Shown: positions 32,683-43,166 of the stretch, in pieces | Layout of the letters: each line of letters starts with the position of its first letter | How positions within the stretch are numbered: position 1 is the first letter of the stretch | DNA from: Lindgomyces ingoldianus | Taxonomy: Eukaryota > Ascomycota > Dothideomycetes > Pleosporales > Lindgomycetaceae | Direction of reading: 5' to 3' | DNA: 64,000 bases | Assembly: GCF_010093535.1 (NCBI RefSeq) | Contig: NW_022985171.1 | Span: forward strand, 572,232 to 636,231 | The notes under the pieces: generated by a model | What the model was told of the DNA's origin: nothing | The model's input: only the letters and a program-made list of their open reading frames with translations | Databases searched by the model: none | Translations under genes and position numbers: made by a program

Positions 32683-33734
32683 AGTTCAGACATGGTTGTT
32701 CTAGTCTACCATCACCGACAAGGAGGGATCAGAGTGAAGATGTGGCAGAACTGGGGATTGCGGCACAGAAACCTTGTGAGGAGAAGCCCGCTGCTCCTTT
32801 GACGTTATTGGTCGGGGAGACTAATCGGTGAGATGTCTTGGCTTCTCTCTTCACTAGTTAAGTCAGACCACGCAACTCTTCCCCCACCTAGCCTGTTTGA
32901 GAATCACTTGAATTTATAAAGTCTCAAAATCTCTCCGAGATGGCAAAAAGTCAACACCGCAGCTGTATAGTATATTATCAATTGAAATTAGCCTTTTCAG
33001 TGTTGTCTCGGCGCAGCAGAAGCTTTTGCTGATTTGTATGATAGGCTATCCGGCCCCTCTCCGCACGTGGTTATCAAATTCAGTGTGTCCATTTAGATGG
33101 GCATAAGTAGCCGCCAACGCCAGTGGATAGGTGGCTTGATATCGTTGTTAAAGTGAGGCCGTGTAGGTTTCTTAATTGGGGAATCGTTAGGCTGACTTTG
33201 GTGTTTTGGAGAGCCTTCAAGCGTTACCTGCCTTCGTTTCCTGACTTGTTTTAAGCTCACGGAGTCCTCTGAGCACCCTAGCACCCTAAGCCACGTTCCC
33301 TTCCCCTAAGCATCTGTGTCCCATTTCATCAAACCCATCAGAATACTGTGCAATTTCTCCTCCCTAGGTGGGAGCCTCAGTTTATTGCAGATCGCAAGGG
33401 CGATTTAGAGGGTGCTGTATACAATGTAATAAAGAACCCAAAGGAGTACAGTAGCTTACATTACCTGCACAGAAAGCTAGAGAGCTACCAAAGATCCCTA
33501 AGGAAGGCGTTAAGGCTCTATTTAAACCGCTTATTTACACTAGATAGATTACCTGGGTAGGATAACTAAGTAGCTGCTTATTAGGTAAGGCATACGCATT
33601 AGATTGAGGGTTGCGGGTGTCGGAATTGGTGCGGTATCATTCGCCAGGCAAATATTCGATGGATGTATCAAAGATGAGTGAAGCTCATTGCAACACATTC
33701 TTTCATTCCGAAGATTGATTTTCCCTCACCGTAG
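32683..33734. other. Gene-poor stretch, nothing firmly recognised
   Basis: About 1 kb. A 70-codon frame at 33348-33560 (plus) has protein-like composition (EYSSLHYLHRKLESYQRSLR) but no recognisable domain and no context. The last bases before 33735 (CTCACCGTAG) resemble an intron acceptor for the following fragment. Confidence 0.35.
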
Positions 33735-33958
33735 GTTATGGGTACTTTGAGTCAGCCGTAAACAAGACTGCTGAATGCGAGGCTTTAAGTTCCGCATCAT
33801 GATGGAGTATAGCCAGCTTCAAAGAATGGGGGGATACGACCGGTCTCACTGACTACGAGCGCCATGGGGAATATGACAGCAAAGCGAGAATGACTACAGC
33901 CCTTGTTGAGGCACTTCTCAGAGAAATTCGCTCTACACTTAAATTCCTCACTAAATGA
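33735..33958 (+). pseudogene. HeLo-like (prion-inhibition type) domain fragment
   Basis: One plus frame reads GYGYFESAVNKTAECEALSS, Ala-Ser, TGA (33800), then WSIASFKEWGDTTGLTDYE and TALVEALLREIRSTLKFL before TGA at 33956. The order F-G/E-Y-F, helix, then F-K/R-x-WG-x-x-x-GL followed by a helix with V-x-x-L-L-x-x-I matches the N-terminal part of HeLo and related domains, which sit at the front of fungal cell-death and NLR-like proteins. An acceptor-like site (CCGTAG) directly precedes it, so it may be a second exon. The single internal stop and missing remainder mark it as a relic. The match is by pattern only. Confidence 0.38.
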
Positions 33959-35830
33959 GTCTCGAGAGAACTGAGATGAATTTGAGCGACGCATAACTGT
34001 AGGCGAACAAGGTGATTCCGCCGATAATCCTCCCATAGCAAAACGAGCAGATATCATTCTTGCACCAAGAACAGCAGATTAATTTACTCAGGTGTCGTTA
34101 GCAATGTAAACCAACATAAATCTTCCAGAGAGCCAGTTGATAAAATTAACGTCTTACTACGCTAGGGAGAAGATCAACAGGAGACATGTTTCTGTCCCGA
34201 GCCTAACCCCTACTTATTTTCTAAGCTAGCGGGAGGATGGTTCAGTAACAGACTCAGTAGATCAATTCTGCAGCCGGATAGTCGTGGCTAAAGAAAACGT
34301 ACCGTAGAGCGTGCTTATTTTACCTTCATTTTTGATGCGGATTTGACATAGTAAACCATAAGTAGCACTTGAATTATGCAAATCAAGTCACTGCAGTGTT
34401 TACCAAGAACCCCCGCTGCTAACAAAGGAATGGGTTTCCAGTTATCGCGTAGATGGATTGGATGAAGGCAGTAGCAAGGTGACGGAAACCATGCTAGAGT
34501 TTTTTGGCGTTCTCCAATCTCTGATGTTAAACACCTTCGTCGGTGAGTCTGGAAAAATGTATTGTATCTGTAGTTTAAGGTGTAGTTCCCCAGGGATAAC
34601 GTGTTATCTCGAGGTTTAGGCTTCGAAGTGTTCAATGACCCAAAAGCTACACTCGACGGTTAATTAAAGGCGTTCCATGGAACAGGAAACGAACGTATGA
34701 AGATCTGGGGTAATTAGAGCGCCAGTTCGGAGGAACATGGCGGCTCGAAGCGAGCGAACTTGAATGCGGGGTTGCCGAGGCATTTCAGGTAGCAGGGGTG
34801 CGTTGATAACGGGAATTCTGATACACCGGCCATGCCCGGAACAGGAAACGATGCCACCAGTAGTAGTTCGCAAAACCGACAACACGGCATCGTGATATGC
34901 ATGGTCGGACCTGGAACACGGGAAATCACCACGTGTGAAATGCGCTGCACTAGAGAACTGCTTCCAGACTAAGGGGATCCTATAAGCTTTCAGGGAGCAC
35001 ATACGTCCGTCAGACGATGCAGTAGTCCTGCTTCAAGTCGAGCTGCACGTTTGTCTTGTTGAGGGCTCTTCAGCTACTCCTGAATGTTATGTTTCTGATG
35101 TTTGGGTTCACAACAAGGTATAGCTAGGACTACTACGATCAACTATGGATGTACTACTTGTATAATGTCTTCGCACAAGGTCTACCGACATGACCTCATC
35201 CACCGCAAGAGAGATGATTTCTAGTGCAGCCAGTGCACTTTGATGACCTTATGAACTCAGTCAGTAACTTAGCTTGAAAAGCCCCTTTCAGGAATATCAA
35301 GTAGCAAACCTAAACACGAAACAAGCCCCAGGCGACCCAACGATTACTGCATGGCTACTGCCATGTGGATAGACGGCGCTGAACGCATGATTCGCAGGCG
35401 GTGACAGTCGCGTGCCACATCCGGATGGCAGATGCAGGGATTCCGGCGACGAGTTTGACATCCACTGATGTGCGATGGAGGATGGACGAGACTAGGCGAG
35501 GCTTCTCGGCCTTCATCTCACTTCGGGAAGGTTGGAAGGGCCTTCTCCGCCGCATGTTTACACTTGAGATGGCCATAACGCCCTCACTCTGTTTTTGAGC
35601 GCATACGCTGCGTCGAATCATAAAGAGGAGGGGGAAGGAGATTCACATTTCAAAGGCGGCCAGATTATTAATTGCCTCGGGTCATTAGACTGCCATTGTC
35701 CCCCGGCATTTCAGTTTCCTCGTAGCTTCCGGATCGCAACCTGATATCGATAAATACTCATTCATTTCAAACATAGCCATTTCACCTTAACTTAGGCCTT
35801 TCGTTCACGGTCGTGGAACTGATTAGCACA
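33959..35830. other. Gene-poor stretch, nothing supported
   Basis: About 1.9 kb. Frames such as minus 35002-34664 and minus 35621-35355 lack family signatures and have no consistent start context. The last ~120 bases before 35831 probably contain the promoter of the 7-TM gene. Confidence 0.4.
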
Positions 35831-37085
35831 ATGGCTACACGTTCCGACGTCCAGGTCGCCGCTCTAGCAGCAGGCTTCACCATTGGATTTGGGTTTTTGA
35901 CTGTCTGGGAAGCCATCAGGCAAACACAGCGCAATCGGAACCCACTGAGAAGTGTCTACATTTACATGGTATGGGGAGAGATCGCAGCAAACCTCGCAAT
36001 TGGCATCGTTGGGTGGGTTTTCCTTGACGGAGTGATTGGACCCACGTAGGTATTGGGTTTGCGGCTCGTACTTCAGCGAAGCTAGTACTGACATGATGTA
36101 GCATTCCAGTGCTCTTCTTCATTCTCTTCCTTTGGGTGTTCGAAATCCAGCTCTTGATGCAAATCATTATCAATCGGATTGCACTCATTGCAGAACATCA
36201 GAGTACCATTCGAAAAATCAAATGGGGGACTGTGGCTATCATAAGTGCTATCAACATAGCTGTCTTCTGCATTTGGATCCCATCGCACCTAAACCCACCC
36301 GTTAGCCAGCTGTAAGTTTACTGCAGCCATGTTCTGATAGGGTCATTAACCAAGTTAGTTATGTCGATATCAATAAGTACTGGGATCGAGCGTCGAAAAT
36401 CATTATCATGGTTGTGGATGGTTTGCTGAATTACTACTTCTTACGCACCGTCAAGATACGGCTTGTGAAACAACACGGACTCGTCAAATATAAGCCTCTC
36501 GTTGGCTTCAATGCGAAGCTCATGGTCGTTTCCATTGCCATGGATGTGAGTTCACGCCTTCTTCAGCACTCCCCTTGCTAATTCATATTCAAGGCAATGT
36601 TAATCGGTCTCATGTCTCTTCCCAACCAAGTCGTATACATCCAATTCCATCCAGTCGCCTACATGGTCAAGCTCAACATCGAGATGTCCATGGCTTCGCT
36701 AGTTGTTCGCCTCGCCAAAGGGAAAACGGAAAATGACATGTACGAGGTCCATTCCTATCCAGACCCGCATTCACAACATCGCTCTATTCAGCGTAACACA
36801 CACCTGCCAGCCGATCCTCACTTCAATTCCTTCCCACTCGCTTCCACGGCCACCAGCCGAAAGGGGTATCATAATGACAGTAGCATTGACGGAAAGTATG
36901 GGATACACTGTCGTACAGACCTGAACATCGTTGTTGAGGACGTCACGGAACGGGGACAACAAGGAATAGGTGGAAGTAAGAACTCAATGGATTCGAAAAG
37001 CTTGACCGAAGGTAGAGGAGATATATACGGCGATGAGACTCCACTCAATAAGAGTGTATGCAGGGTGATTGAGAGACCCCTGTAA
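35831..37085 (+). CDS. Fungal seven-helix integral membrane protein
   Basis: Four exons (35831-36045, 36102-36311, 36359-36545, 36594-37085) in continuous phase give 367 residues. Seven hydrophobic segments are visible, for example VAALAAGFTIGFGFLTVWEA, IAANLAIGIVGWVFL, IPVLFFILFLWVFEIQLL, IISAINIAVFCIWI and AMLIGLMSLPNQVVYIQ. They are followed by a ~120-residue polar tail. The loop DRASKIIIMVVDGLLNYYFL and the placement of helices resemble a fungal family of receptor-like membrane proteins distinct from PTH11; ligand and partner unknown. Translation could start 18 bases earlier (ATG at 35813, in frame), but the second ATG begins the conserved-looking part. Confidence 0.78.
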
Positions 37086-37507
37086 CGTTGGGAAATATTT
37101 CATGTATACACCCTAGTTTGATTCCTCTAGTTTCTGGCACTCTTGGAAGTCGTGCTGAGATACCAAAGGAAACAAACCTAGGTTTTCGTTTAATGTTACG
37201 TGCGATATATATACCATTAGCACCCAACCAAGGCCCTGAACTCTAAACCATCGACAGTAGTCCCACTACACCAGTATTTGCCAACCCCCTTAATGCTTGT
37301 CATCTCTTTCGAGACCCACATAAAAATGTCGCTGGATGTAGAAGCTCGAAAAATGATTTATAGCATATTGCAAATAGGAAAGCGCCGACTGATCAGGTTA
37401 GCAAATAAATACTCATCAGATGCAGCATGGAGCGTATGCAGTGTTGCACGTGACTTTCCTCACGTGACCATTCGTTGAGGTGAATGTAGGTCCATTAATA
37501 CACTAGT
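37086..37507. other. Intergenic, nothing recognised
   Basis: About 420 bases leading into repeat copy B. It contains two nearby CACGTGA words (37447 and 37461). Confidence 0.35.
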
Positions 37508-37622
37508 AACCTGTTTAAGACTAGCTCTCTTTCAACCACTATATGGCCACCTCGGGGCTCTCTCGAGTTCCCCAAGCCTTACAGCTTCACTCAATCAACC
37601 TAATTTGGCCCTCACCACCTAA
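37508..37622 (+). repeat. Dispersed repeat, copy B (LTR-like)
   Basis: Second copy of the repeat at 27327-27462, same orientation, lacking the ~15-base insertion of copy A. It retains CTATATGG followed by CCTCGGGGCTCTCTCGAG and ends in CCTCACCACCTAATTGAC. It lies just 120 bp from the stop codon of the potassium-channel gene, so it may sit in that gene's 3' region. Confidence 0.5.
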
Positions 37623-37742
37623 TTGACAAATCGTACCTGTATATGCTCTGCTGATCCCAGTATGAGATAGCCTAAAACGGCTGGGTGATGGTTTGAAGCG
37701 GCGGATAGGAAGGAAACACCCGGGACTCTACTAGGGAGAGAC

Positions 37743-40392
37743 TCATTCATGCTCCTCCTCCGGCAAAGGACGCAGAGCTGCCTTGCTACTCTGCATTTCC
37801 ACTGGGCCGTCCTTGGAGCTCGAAGATCTCGTTACAAAGTTTCTCTCCTCATCCATGGCCGCTGTTCTGAGTCTTAGGGCTTCCTCACCACGTTCCTTTA
37901 CCGTGCTTGCAAACGGTTCGGCAGGTGGATTCCTCTTAAGGTACCTAACCAGGCTTTCGCAAAGCCGATCAAGAACAAACTCACTTTCTGTCTGATCGGA
38001 CACCATTGGAGAGTTCTCGCCAATCCAATCCCACTGTACAAGACCTTCCTCTTCCTCTTCTCTCATGACTTCGTCCTTATCCGTTGCAACAGAGAACCGA
38101 ATAAGCCGTGTAAATTCGACCCACTCTTCAAACTGGTAATTCCGAGGCTTGTCGAGCGTGAGATCATGTGCGGTGCGTCGAATAGCGAGTGCGAGATGGC
38201 GTGCAAGAGCAGCAGCGTCCGGCTGTTTTCCGTGCAGGTCTGCATCGTGCTGCGTAACAAGGGCTTCGAAATCTGGAGCTAGTAGGCCAGCAGCGTATGC
38301 ATCTTCCTTTGATGTGCTTCCATTCGAGCTCTGCTCCGCCTTCTCTTTCTCGCTGAGGATCTTTTCTAGTACGTCGACACGATTGCGCAACTCGTTGTGT
38401 TTTGCCTGCCAGTCTCTCTTTGCTGTCGCCAAACCCAAAGAGAGCCACGGATGCTTGTCCACGAGTGCCGTCCATATTCCTTCTTTTGGGAGGATTGTGA
38501 AGTCAGCTAAGGTGCTGGACCAATTGTTGAACGCAGAAACGAATGTTGCGGTGAGGTCGGAGGCGAGCATTGTAATACTAGGGACGGCGATGACAGACCA
38601 GATAACAAAGAAACATCTTCCGGCACCTGATTTAGGTGAAAAGTCTCCGTAACCAATGGACAGGATAGCAACCCAGCAGAAGTAGACAGTCTCCCAGTAC
38701 GTCTGACCAGTAGCTCCAACCTCGGCCTCCCAGAACACAACTGCGCCAATGCACCAAAATACGGTAAATAGCGAAAGACTGAGACTCAGCCGCCACCAGT
38801 TCTTCCACAGCTTCGCCTGCTGCTGAAGCCTGCGCATTGCCTGGAAACGCTCTTTTTCATCACGAAGTAGTCGGATTCTCCTGTTTTTCCGGATACGACT
38901 TCCCAAAGTATTAGTCCTGGACATTGGCCTCATCGAGTTACTAGAGAAACTGCCGCGGCGGCTATCTCCCGCACGGTCCATGGTAACCTGGTACTGGAGG
39001 GCGGTTGCTGGTGATCGTGCGCTAGGTCTTGCTGCTTGCTTTGCCATAGCACGTTCTCTTGCCATTTCAGCTTCGATCTCTCTGCGCTGCAGTTCTAGGC
39101 TTGTTGCGACGGTCCGGCCCTCTGCACGTTGTCGTTGGTGCTCAAAGTGAGATCGTGTGATTTTCTTCTCTCCTAACTCTTGTACTGATCTGTAGATACT
39201 AGATACGACGAGACCGAGCATGATAATACCTCCGAGAGAGAATGGAATCAAGAGAGCACGGGCAGCCGTTTTGGTAGGATAAAGATCGCCAAATCCAATG
39301 GTTAGGATTGTTACGTCGCAGTAATAAAGCTGTCCTTGTGTCAGGATGTTACAAAATCTGAAGGAAAAGGAGAAGACCTGCCGCATCAATGAAATGCCAG
39401 CCTTCCAATCGAGCATAAACTCCACCTCCACCAGCCAACCAGATAAAGTAGAACATGGTTTGAATGATCAATGTGCGTTGATCTTCGGTCAGATCGAAAT
39501 GTTGAGGGTAATGACCCCGTATATAACCGAGAAGATTCACCAGGAGGAGTGACGCGAGGAGAAAATAGAATGAAGCTGCGGCAATGCCATACCAATAGCC
39601 ACCGGAGTAAGCTTCGATTGGGGCAACAGGCCGGGCGTAGACATGCATCGCAGCAAGATCACCTATGAGCTGAGAATTTACTTAGCCCGAAGTCGAGAGA
39701 AAGGTCCAGGTTGGCCTACGATACCACAAGAGAGAAACCAGAGAAGTATAGTTAAGGGGAGAGATATGATATATCGAATTCGGTTGGTAAAATTGAGCAA
39801 CAAAAAGAAATTGCCGACAAAACCGAGAATGAGCGAGGATACGTTGATCCAGTAACACCTGCAGATGTTAGAAAGCCGACCAAAATTCAAATCAACCTTG
39901 CGTACCATCTTGGATCTCGAATTGGGGTTGCCTTCAATTGTGGTAAGATTGCGGTTGGATCTGTGGGATCCCGTAAGTCCAATCGCCAAAAGGTGACTAA
40001 GGCGCCAATGGACAGAACGTTTGCCAGAGGGCCTAGGGTGGCTGCCAGAATCCTGATTCGGTGAGTACTTGTAATCCTAATGTCAACATCAAAACGTACG
40101 GTATAGCAGTGGAAGCGAACCACCAGTCCCTAAATAAATATGGTCAGCGGAGGCGCGTACATTCACACCAACCCAGACAAAGCATTCGAGTGGTATCGGC
40201 TAACACATACACAGGGTCGTCATCATGCCTGCCTCTCATACGGATTTTCCAAAGCTTGAACTTCTTCCCTGCCTCTCCCTCTTCGAGATCCAGAAATGTC
40301 GCCCTGGCCTGAAACACCGCATTCTTTAGCGCTTTACCAAAGGGCTGGCCTGAATCGCGCCTGTCTGAGAATTCCTCGAGCAGGCTAGGCAT
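37743..40392 (-). CDS. TOK1: TOK-type two-pore outward potassium channel
   Basis: Six exons on the minus strand (40392-40211, 40129-40100, 40052-39906, 39858-39725, 39662-39378, 39334-37743) are in phase and give 789 residues. Like yeast Tok1, it has eight membrane helices and two pore loops with the filters TIGFGD (in TILTIGFGDLYP) and SIGYGD (in ILSIGYGDFSP). The N-terminal part has DWWFASTAIP and a helix-rich block LGPLANVLSIGALVTFW. A ~110-residue basic linker separates the two pore halves, and a ~270-residue cytosolic C-terminus contains a coiled-coil-like stretch (NRVDVLEKILSEKEKAEQ). The second exon is only 30 bases. Role: plasma-membrane K+ efflux on depolarisation. It is divergent from the gene at 41428. 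Confidence 0.93.
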
Positions 40393-41427
40393 TCTTGCTG
40401 GAAGATTTATTTAAGTGAAATGCACAAAGCAAACTGCCACCCGGAAACCGGCAAGATTGAATCCAACAGGACCTGCAAATGTGAGTAAGAGTGTCGCAGG
40501 ATGACAAGGTGAAGGGGCGATAGTGTTCCAGCCTATTTTACGTGCATCAAAGCCGATCTAAGGTCTGGTCAGGAAATTGGAGATCGCAATAAACGGCGCA
40601 AGAGGATTGGAGGAGTTTCTGTGGGGAATGCATGGCTATCGTTGCTCAGCTTGATAGGCGCAAGCCACCATGATAAGCCTTCGAACGAACGAACGATATC
40701 TCGAGGAGCATAACTCCGAGAGCCGGCGACCTTTCAGTATCACACCATACGTATTATATGATGTATATTTTTTGCTGCAACGATCTTGCCGGCGATAAGT
40801 CGTTCAATTTATGGGGGTGTCTTAGAAGCTGCATGAGCTCAAGGGGAGAGGATTGACGAGGAGCAAGTGAGAAAGGCATGGAGTTTGCTAGTGTCGCTCT
40901 CGTAGATAGGTGACGAGATTGACTATCAGTACCAAAAGAATGTTTGATGGAAGGATGCATCGATGAATTATTCTCAGTGGGGGTTTTAAGCCGCTATTCT
41001 AAGATTGCAAACAGAATGAGTTGTCGCCACCGCAGATTAGCAGTATTTAGATAAGAATGATTGAGTGAGTTTTTGACGGAAGATTCGATATATTTGATGA
41101 TCTCGTTCGGCGGGGACGATGTTTGCGGCGGGAGAATGTGGGGTTGAGGGGAAGGAAGTTTCCAGCCTCCTCCATTTCAACCGAAAAACCAGTGACGTAA
41201 CATCGTGAGTCAACCTCATTGGCCCGGCAAGTTACGCTCCCGACTTCCACCCAAACCTCAGCTGGAGTCCTCCAGCGGATGCCGCGCCTAAATGTTCTTA
41301 CAGTATCCCCATTACTTTTTACTGTTACACAGCATGAATCCTATTTCAGGCATGCGGCCTTATCCCTTCTCCCAAATGAGAACGCTTCGCCCACTGCTTA
41401 CAAGCACCAATTCACCACCATACCACA
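40393..41427. other. Divergent promoter region
   Basis: About 1 kb between the potassium-channel gene (minus) and the membrane-protein gene (plus). Contains a CGAA-type short repeat at 40680-40693. No gene is supported. Confidence 0.5.
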
Positions 41428-42525
41428 ATGGCTATCTGCGGGTTCGAAGGCAATGGCGATATGTATGGACTCGGAATTCGGTTAGGATACTACCTTCAAT
41501 GGTATGGAGCGATATTCGCCGCGTGGTTTGCCCCAACCGAGTCTCGCTCTCTTCGGTTCACCAATGCACTGTTTATTGCTGCGTCGTTTCTGGCCTTGGT
41601 TATTATCACGGCTCGCGATATGGAGTCGCTCCAACCAGTGGAGGTATACATCATACTGTTGCTCATGTTCGGTGCCTACCTCGCACTGATTCCAATCTAT
41701 CTGTGGCGACTGCTCACTAAATGCGACCCGTACTGGGACCCTACGAGATATCCTCTGGTGATACCGGGAGCGGTCTTCGCAAATTTACACCTACTTTTGC
41801 TGGTCGGTGTGTTGGTATATCAATACTGGTTCTGGTTCAATCGAGTCTCTAGTCTGGACCACGTGAATTGCCAGCAATATGGCTTCTTCTTTGCGCAAAT
41901 CCGACTAAACAACAAGGGCTTCGTTGCAGTAAACATTCTGGTGTTCTTCTTCTTGGGCTTAGTCTGTTTATATATTATTTGGTTGAAGATTCGACGGGCC
42001 GCTGGGTTACCATCTCCACGCGCAAAAAGGAGGTCCGTAGCCCTTTTCTTCTCCTTCTTTTTCATAGAAGGGCTACTGCCGGACGCTAAGACTTGCACTC
42101 TCCAATATGCGTCAGTGGTTCAAAGTGTCAGGTTCTCACTTCTATTTAGATCCATCAGTAGACGACACCTAATCGCCCATATCGAACTCCTTGGCAATAT
42201 CGATGTCTGGGTTAAAATTGTTGTAGCCCTCACTGTAACGGTTGCAACCGAGCTTGTCATTGATTGGAATGGGATAGAGGGTGTCAACTCCCTCTCCTCG
42301 GCTGGACAAACTATTCCATTCTTGATTGGGCTAGGCTCCGTCCTTCGTATCTTCTACGTATACTGGTTCCCCCATGATGGAAATGACGACAGCGACGGCG
42401 ACAGTTACTATAGCACCGAGTATATGCAGCCTTATCGGCGGCCTAGGCCTGTTGATGAACTACCACTGCCAGCCGCTGCCCCTCCTATGCGCCCGCCGCC
42501 CCGGACACATCGTAGGTCTTATTAG
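41428..42525 (+). CDS. Fungal multi-pass membrane protein
   Basis: Single frame of 365 codons. It opens MAICGFEGNGDMYGLGIRLG, QWYGAIFAAWF, typical of a widespread uncharacterised family of Pezizomycotina membrane proteins. Six to seven hydrophobic segments follow (for example LFIAASFLALVIITA, VYIILLLMFGAYLALIPIYLW, LHLLLLVGVLVYQYWFWF, FVAVNILVFFFLGLVCLYII, KIVVALTVTVATELVI). The block WNGIEGVNSLSSAGQTIPFL is characteristic near the end. The C-terminus is acidic, then proline-rich. The region around 42040-42130 (ALFFSFFFIEGLLPDAK) fits less well and might hide a small intron or an insertion. Function unknown; possibly a transporter or receptor-like protein. Confidence 0.75.
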   Translation: MAICGFEGNGDMYGLGIRLGYYLQWYGAIFAAWFAPTESRSLRFTNALFIAASFLALVIITARDMESLQPVEVYIILLLMFGAYLALIPIYLWRLLTKCDPYWDPTRYPLVIPGAVFANLHLLLLVGVLVYQYWFWFNRVSSLDHVNCQQYGFFFAQIRLNNKGFVAVNILVFFFLGLVCLYIIWLKIRRAAGLPSPRAKRRSVALFFSFFFIEGLLPDAKTCTLQYASVVQSVRFSLLFRSISRRHLIAHIELLGNIDVWVKIVVALTVTVATELVIDWNGIEGVNSLSSAGQTIPFLIGLGSVLRIFYVYWFPHDGNDDSDGDSYYSTEYMQPYRRPRPVDELPLPAAAPPMRPPPRTHRRSY

Positions 42526-43094
42526 GATAGTGAGTATTAAGGCGGTGAGCCGCTATACTGATGTGTGTCCTCTGATCGGCATGAAGTGGGGAGAAGATAA
42601 TCGAGATATTTTAATTGATGCCCCATATATTTTGCAACAGAAAAGCTCTCCAATGTCAACCGTTGCTTTTCAGTCTCTAGGGTGGGGCTGTATCCTCGCA
42701 CTGTGTTCTAGTTCCCGAAATATTTTTCTCACTTCGCATGGTGTTCGCTTGCAAACAGCTTTATGAATCGAAACATAATAAATATCAAACTTATAGATAT
42801 GGTTGAGATGAGATGCAATGACAGGCTGTGAAACGTTTGATAGCTGATTTAGTAGTCCAGCATGCATTCCGGACTTACCTGATAACGTTGAATGGTGACT
42901 TGCTGACTGTCCTTATCCCGCTTCCAAGCCTGACCCCGCACCTTTACACAGCCACCGCTCATAGCCCACAGATCCTTGCTTTCATGGCGCAAAGGCTGCC
43001 ATGAATGGTGTGTTGTCTCATGCATATATTTAAATACAGTATACTACAGTATATATAATTAATATTTTTAAATATCTAATTAAATGCACCTTCA
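42526..43094. other. Intergenic, strongly AT-rich before tRNA
   Basis: About 570 bases; 43020-43085 is almost pure A/T (TATATAATTAATATTT), directly upstream of the tRNA gene. No coding signal. Confidence 0.5.
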
Positions 43095-43166
43095 GGCCGG
43101 TTGGCGCAATGGTAGCGCGTGGCCCTCCTAAGGCCAAGGCTGTGGGTTCGAGTCCCACATCGGTCG
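43095..43166 (+). tRNA. tRNA-Arg (anticodon CCU)
   Basis: Complete 72-base cloverleaf without intron. The acceptor stem GGCCGGT pairs with ATCGGTC (two G-U pairs) followed by discriminator G. The A box is GGCGCAATGGTAGCGC, and the anticodon arm is TGGCC-CTCCTAA-GGCCA with CCT at 43127-43129. The T arm is GTGGG-TTCGAGT-CCCAC (B box GGTTCGAGTCC). It decodes AGG codons. A short T-run follows the gene within ~40 bases. Confidence 0.95.

Noticed and set aside
27327..37622. A complete LTR retrotransposon between the two repeats.
   Set aside because: No gag, protease, reverse transcriptase, RNase H or integrase frame lies between them; the interval holds unrelated relics and a 7-TM gene.
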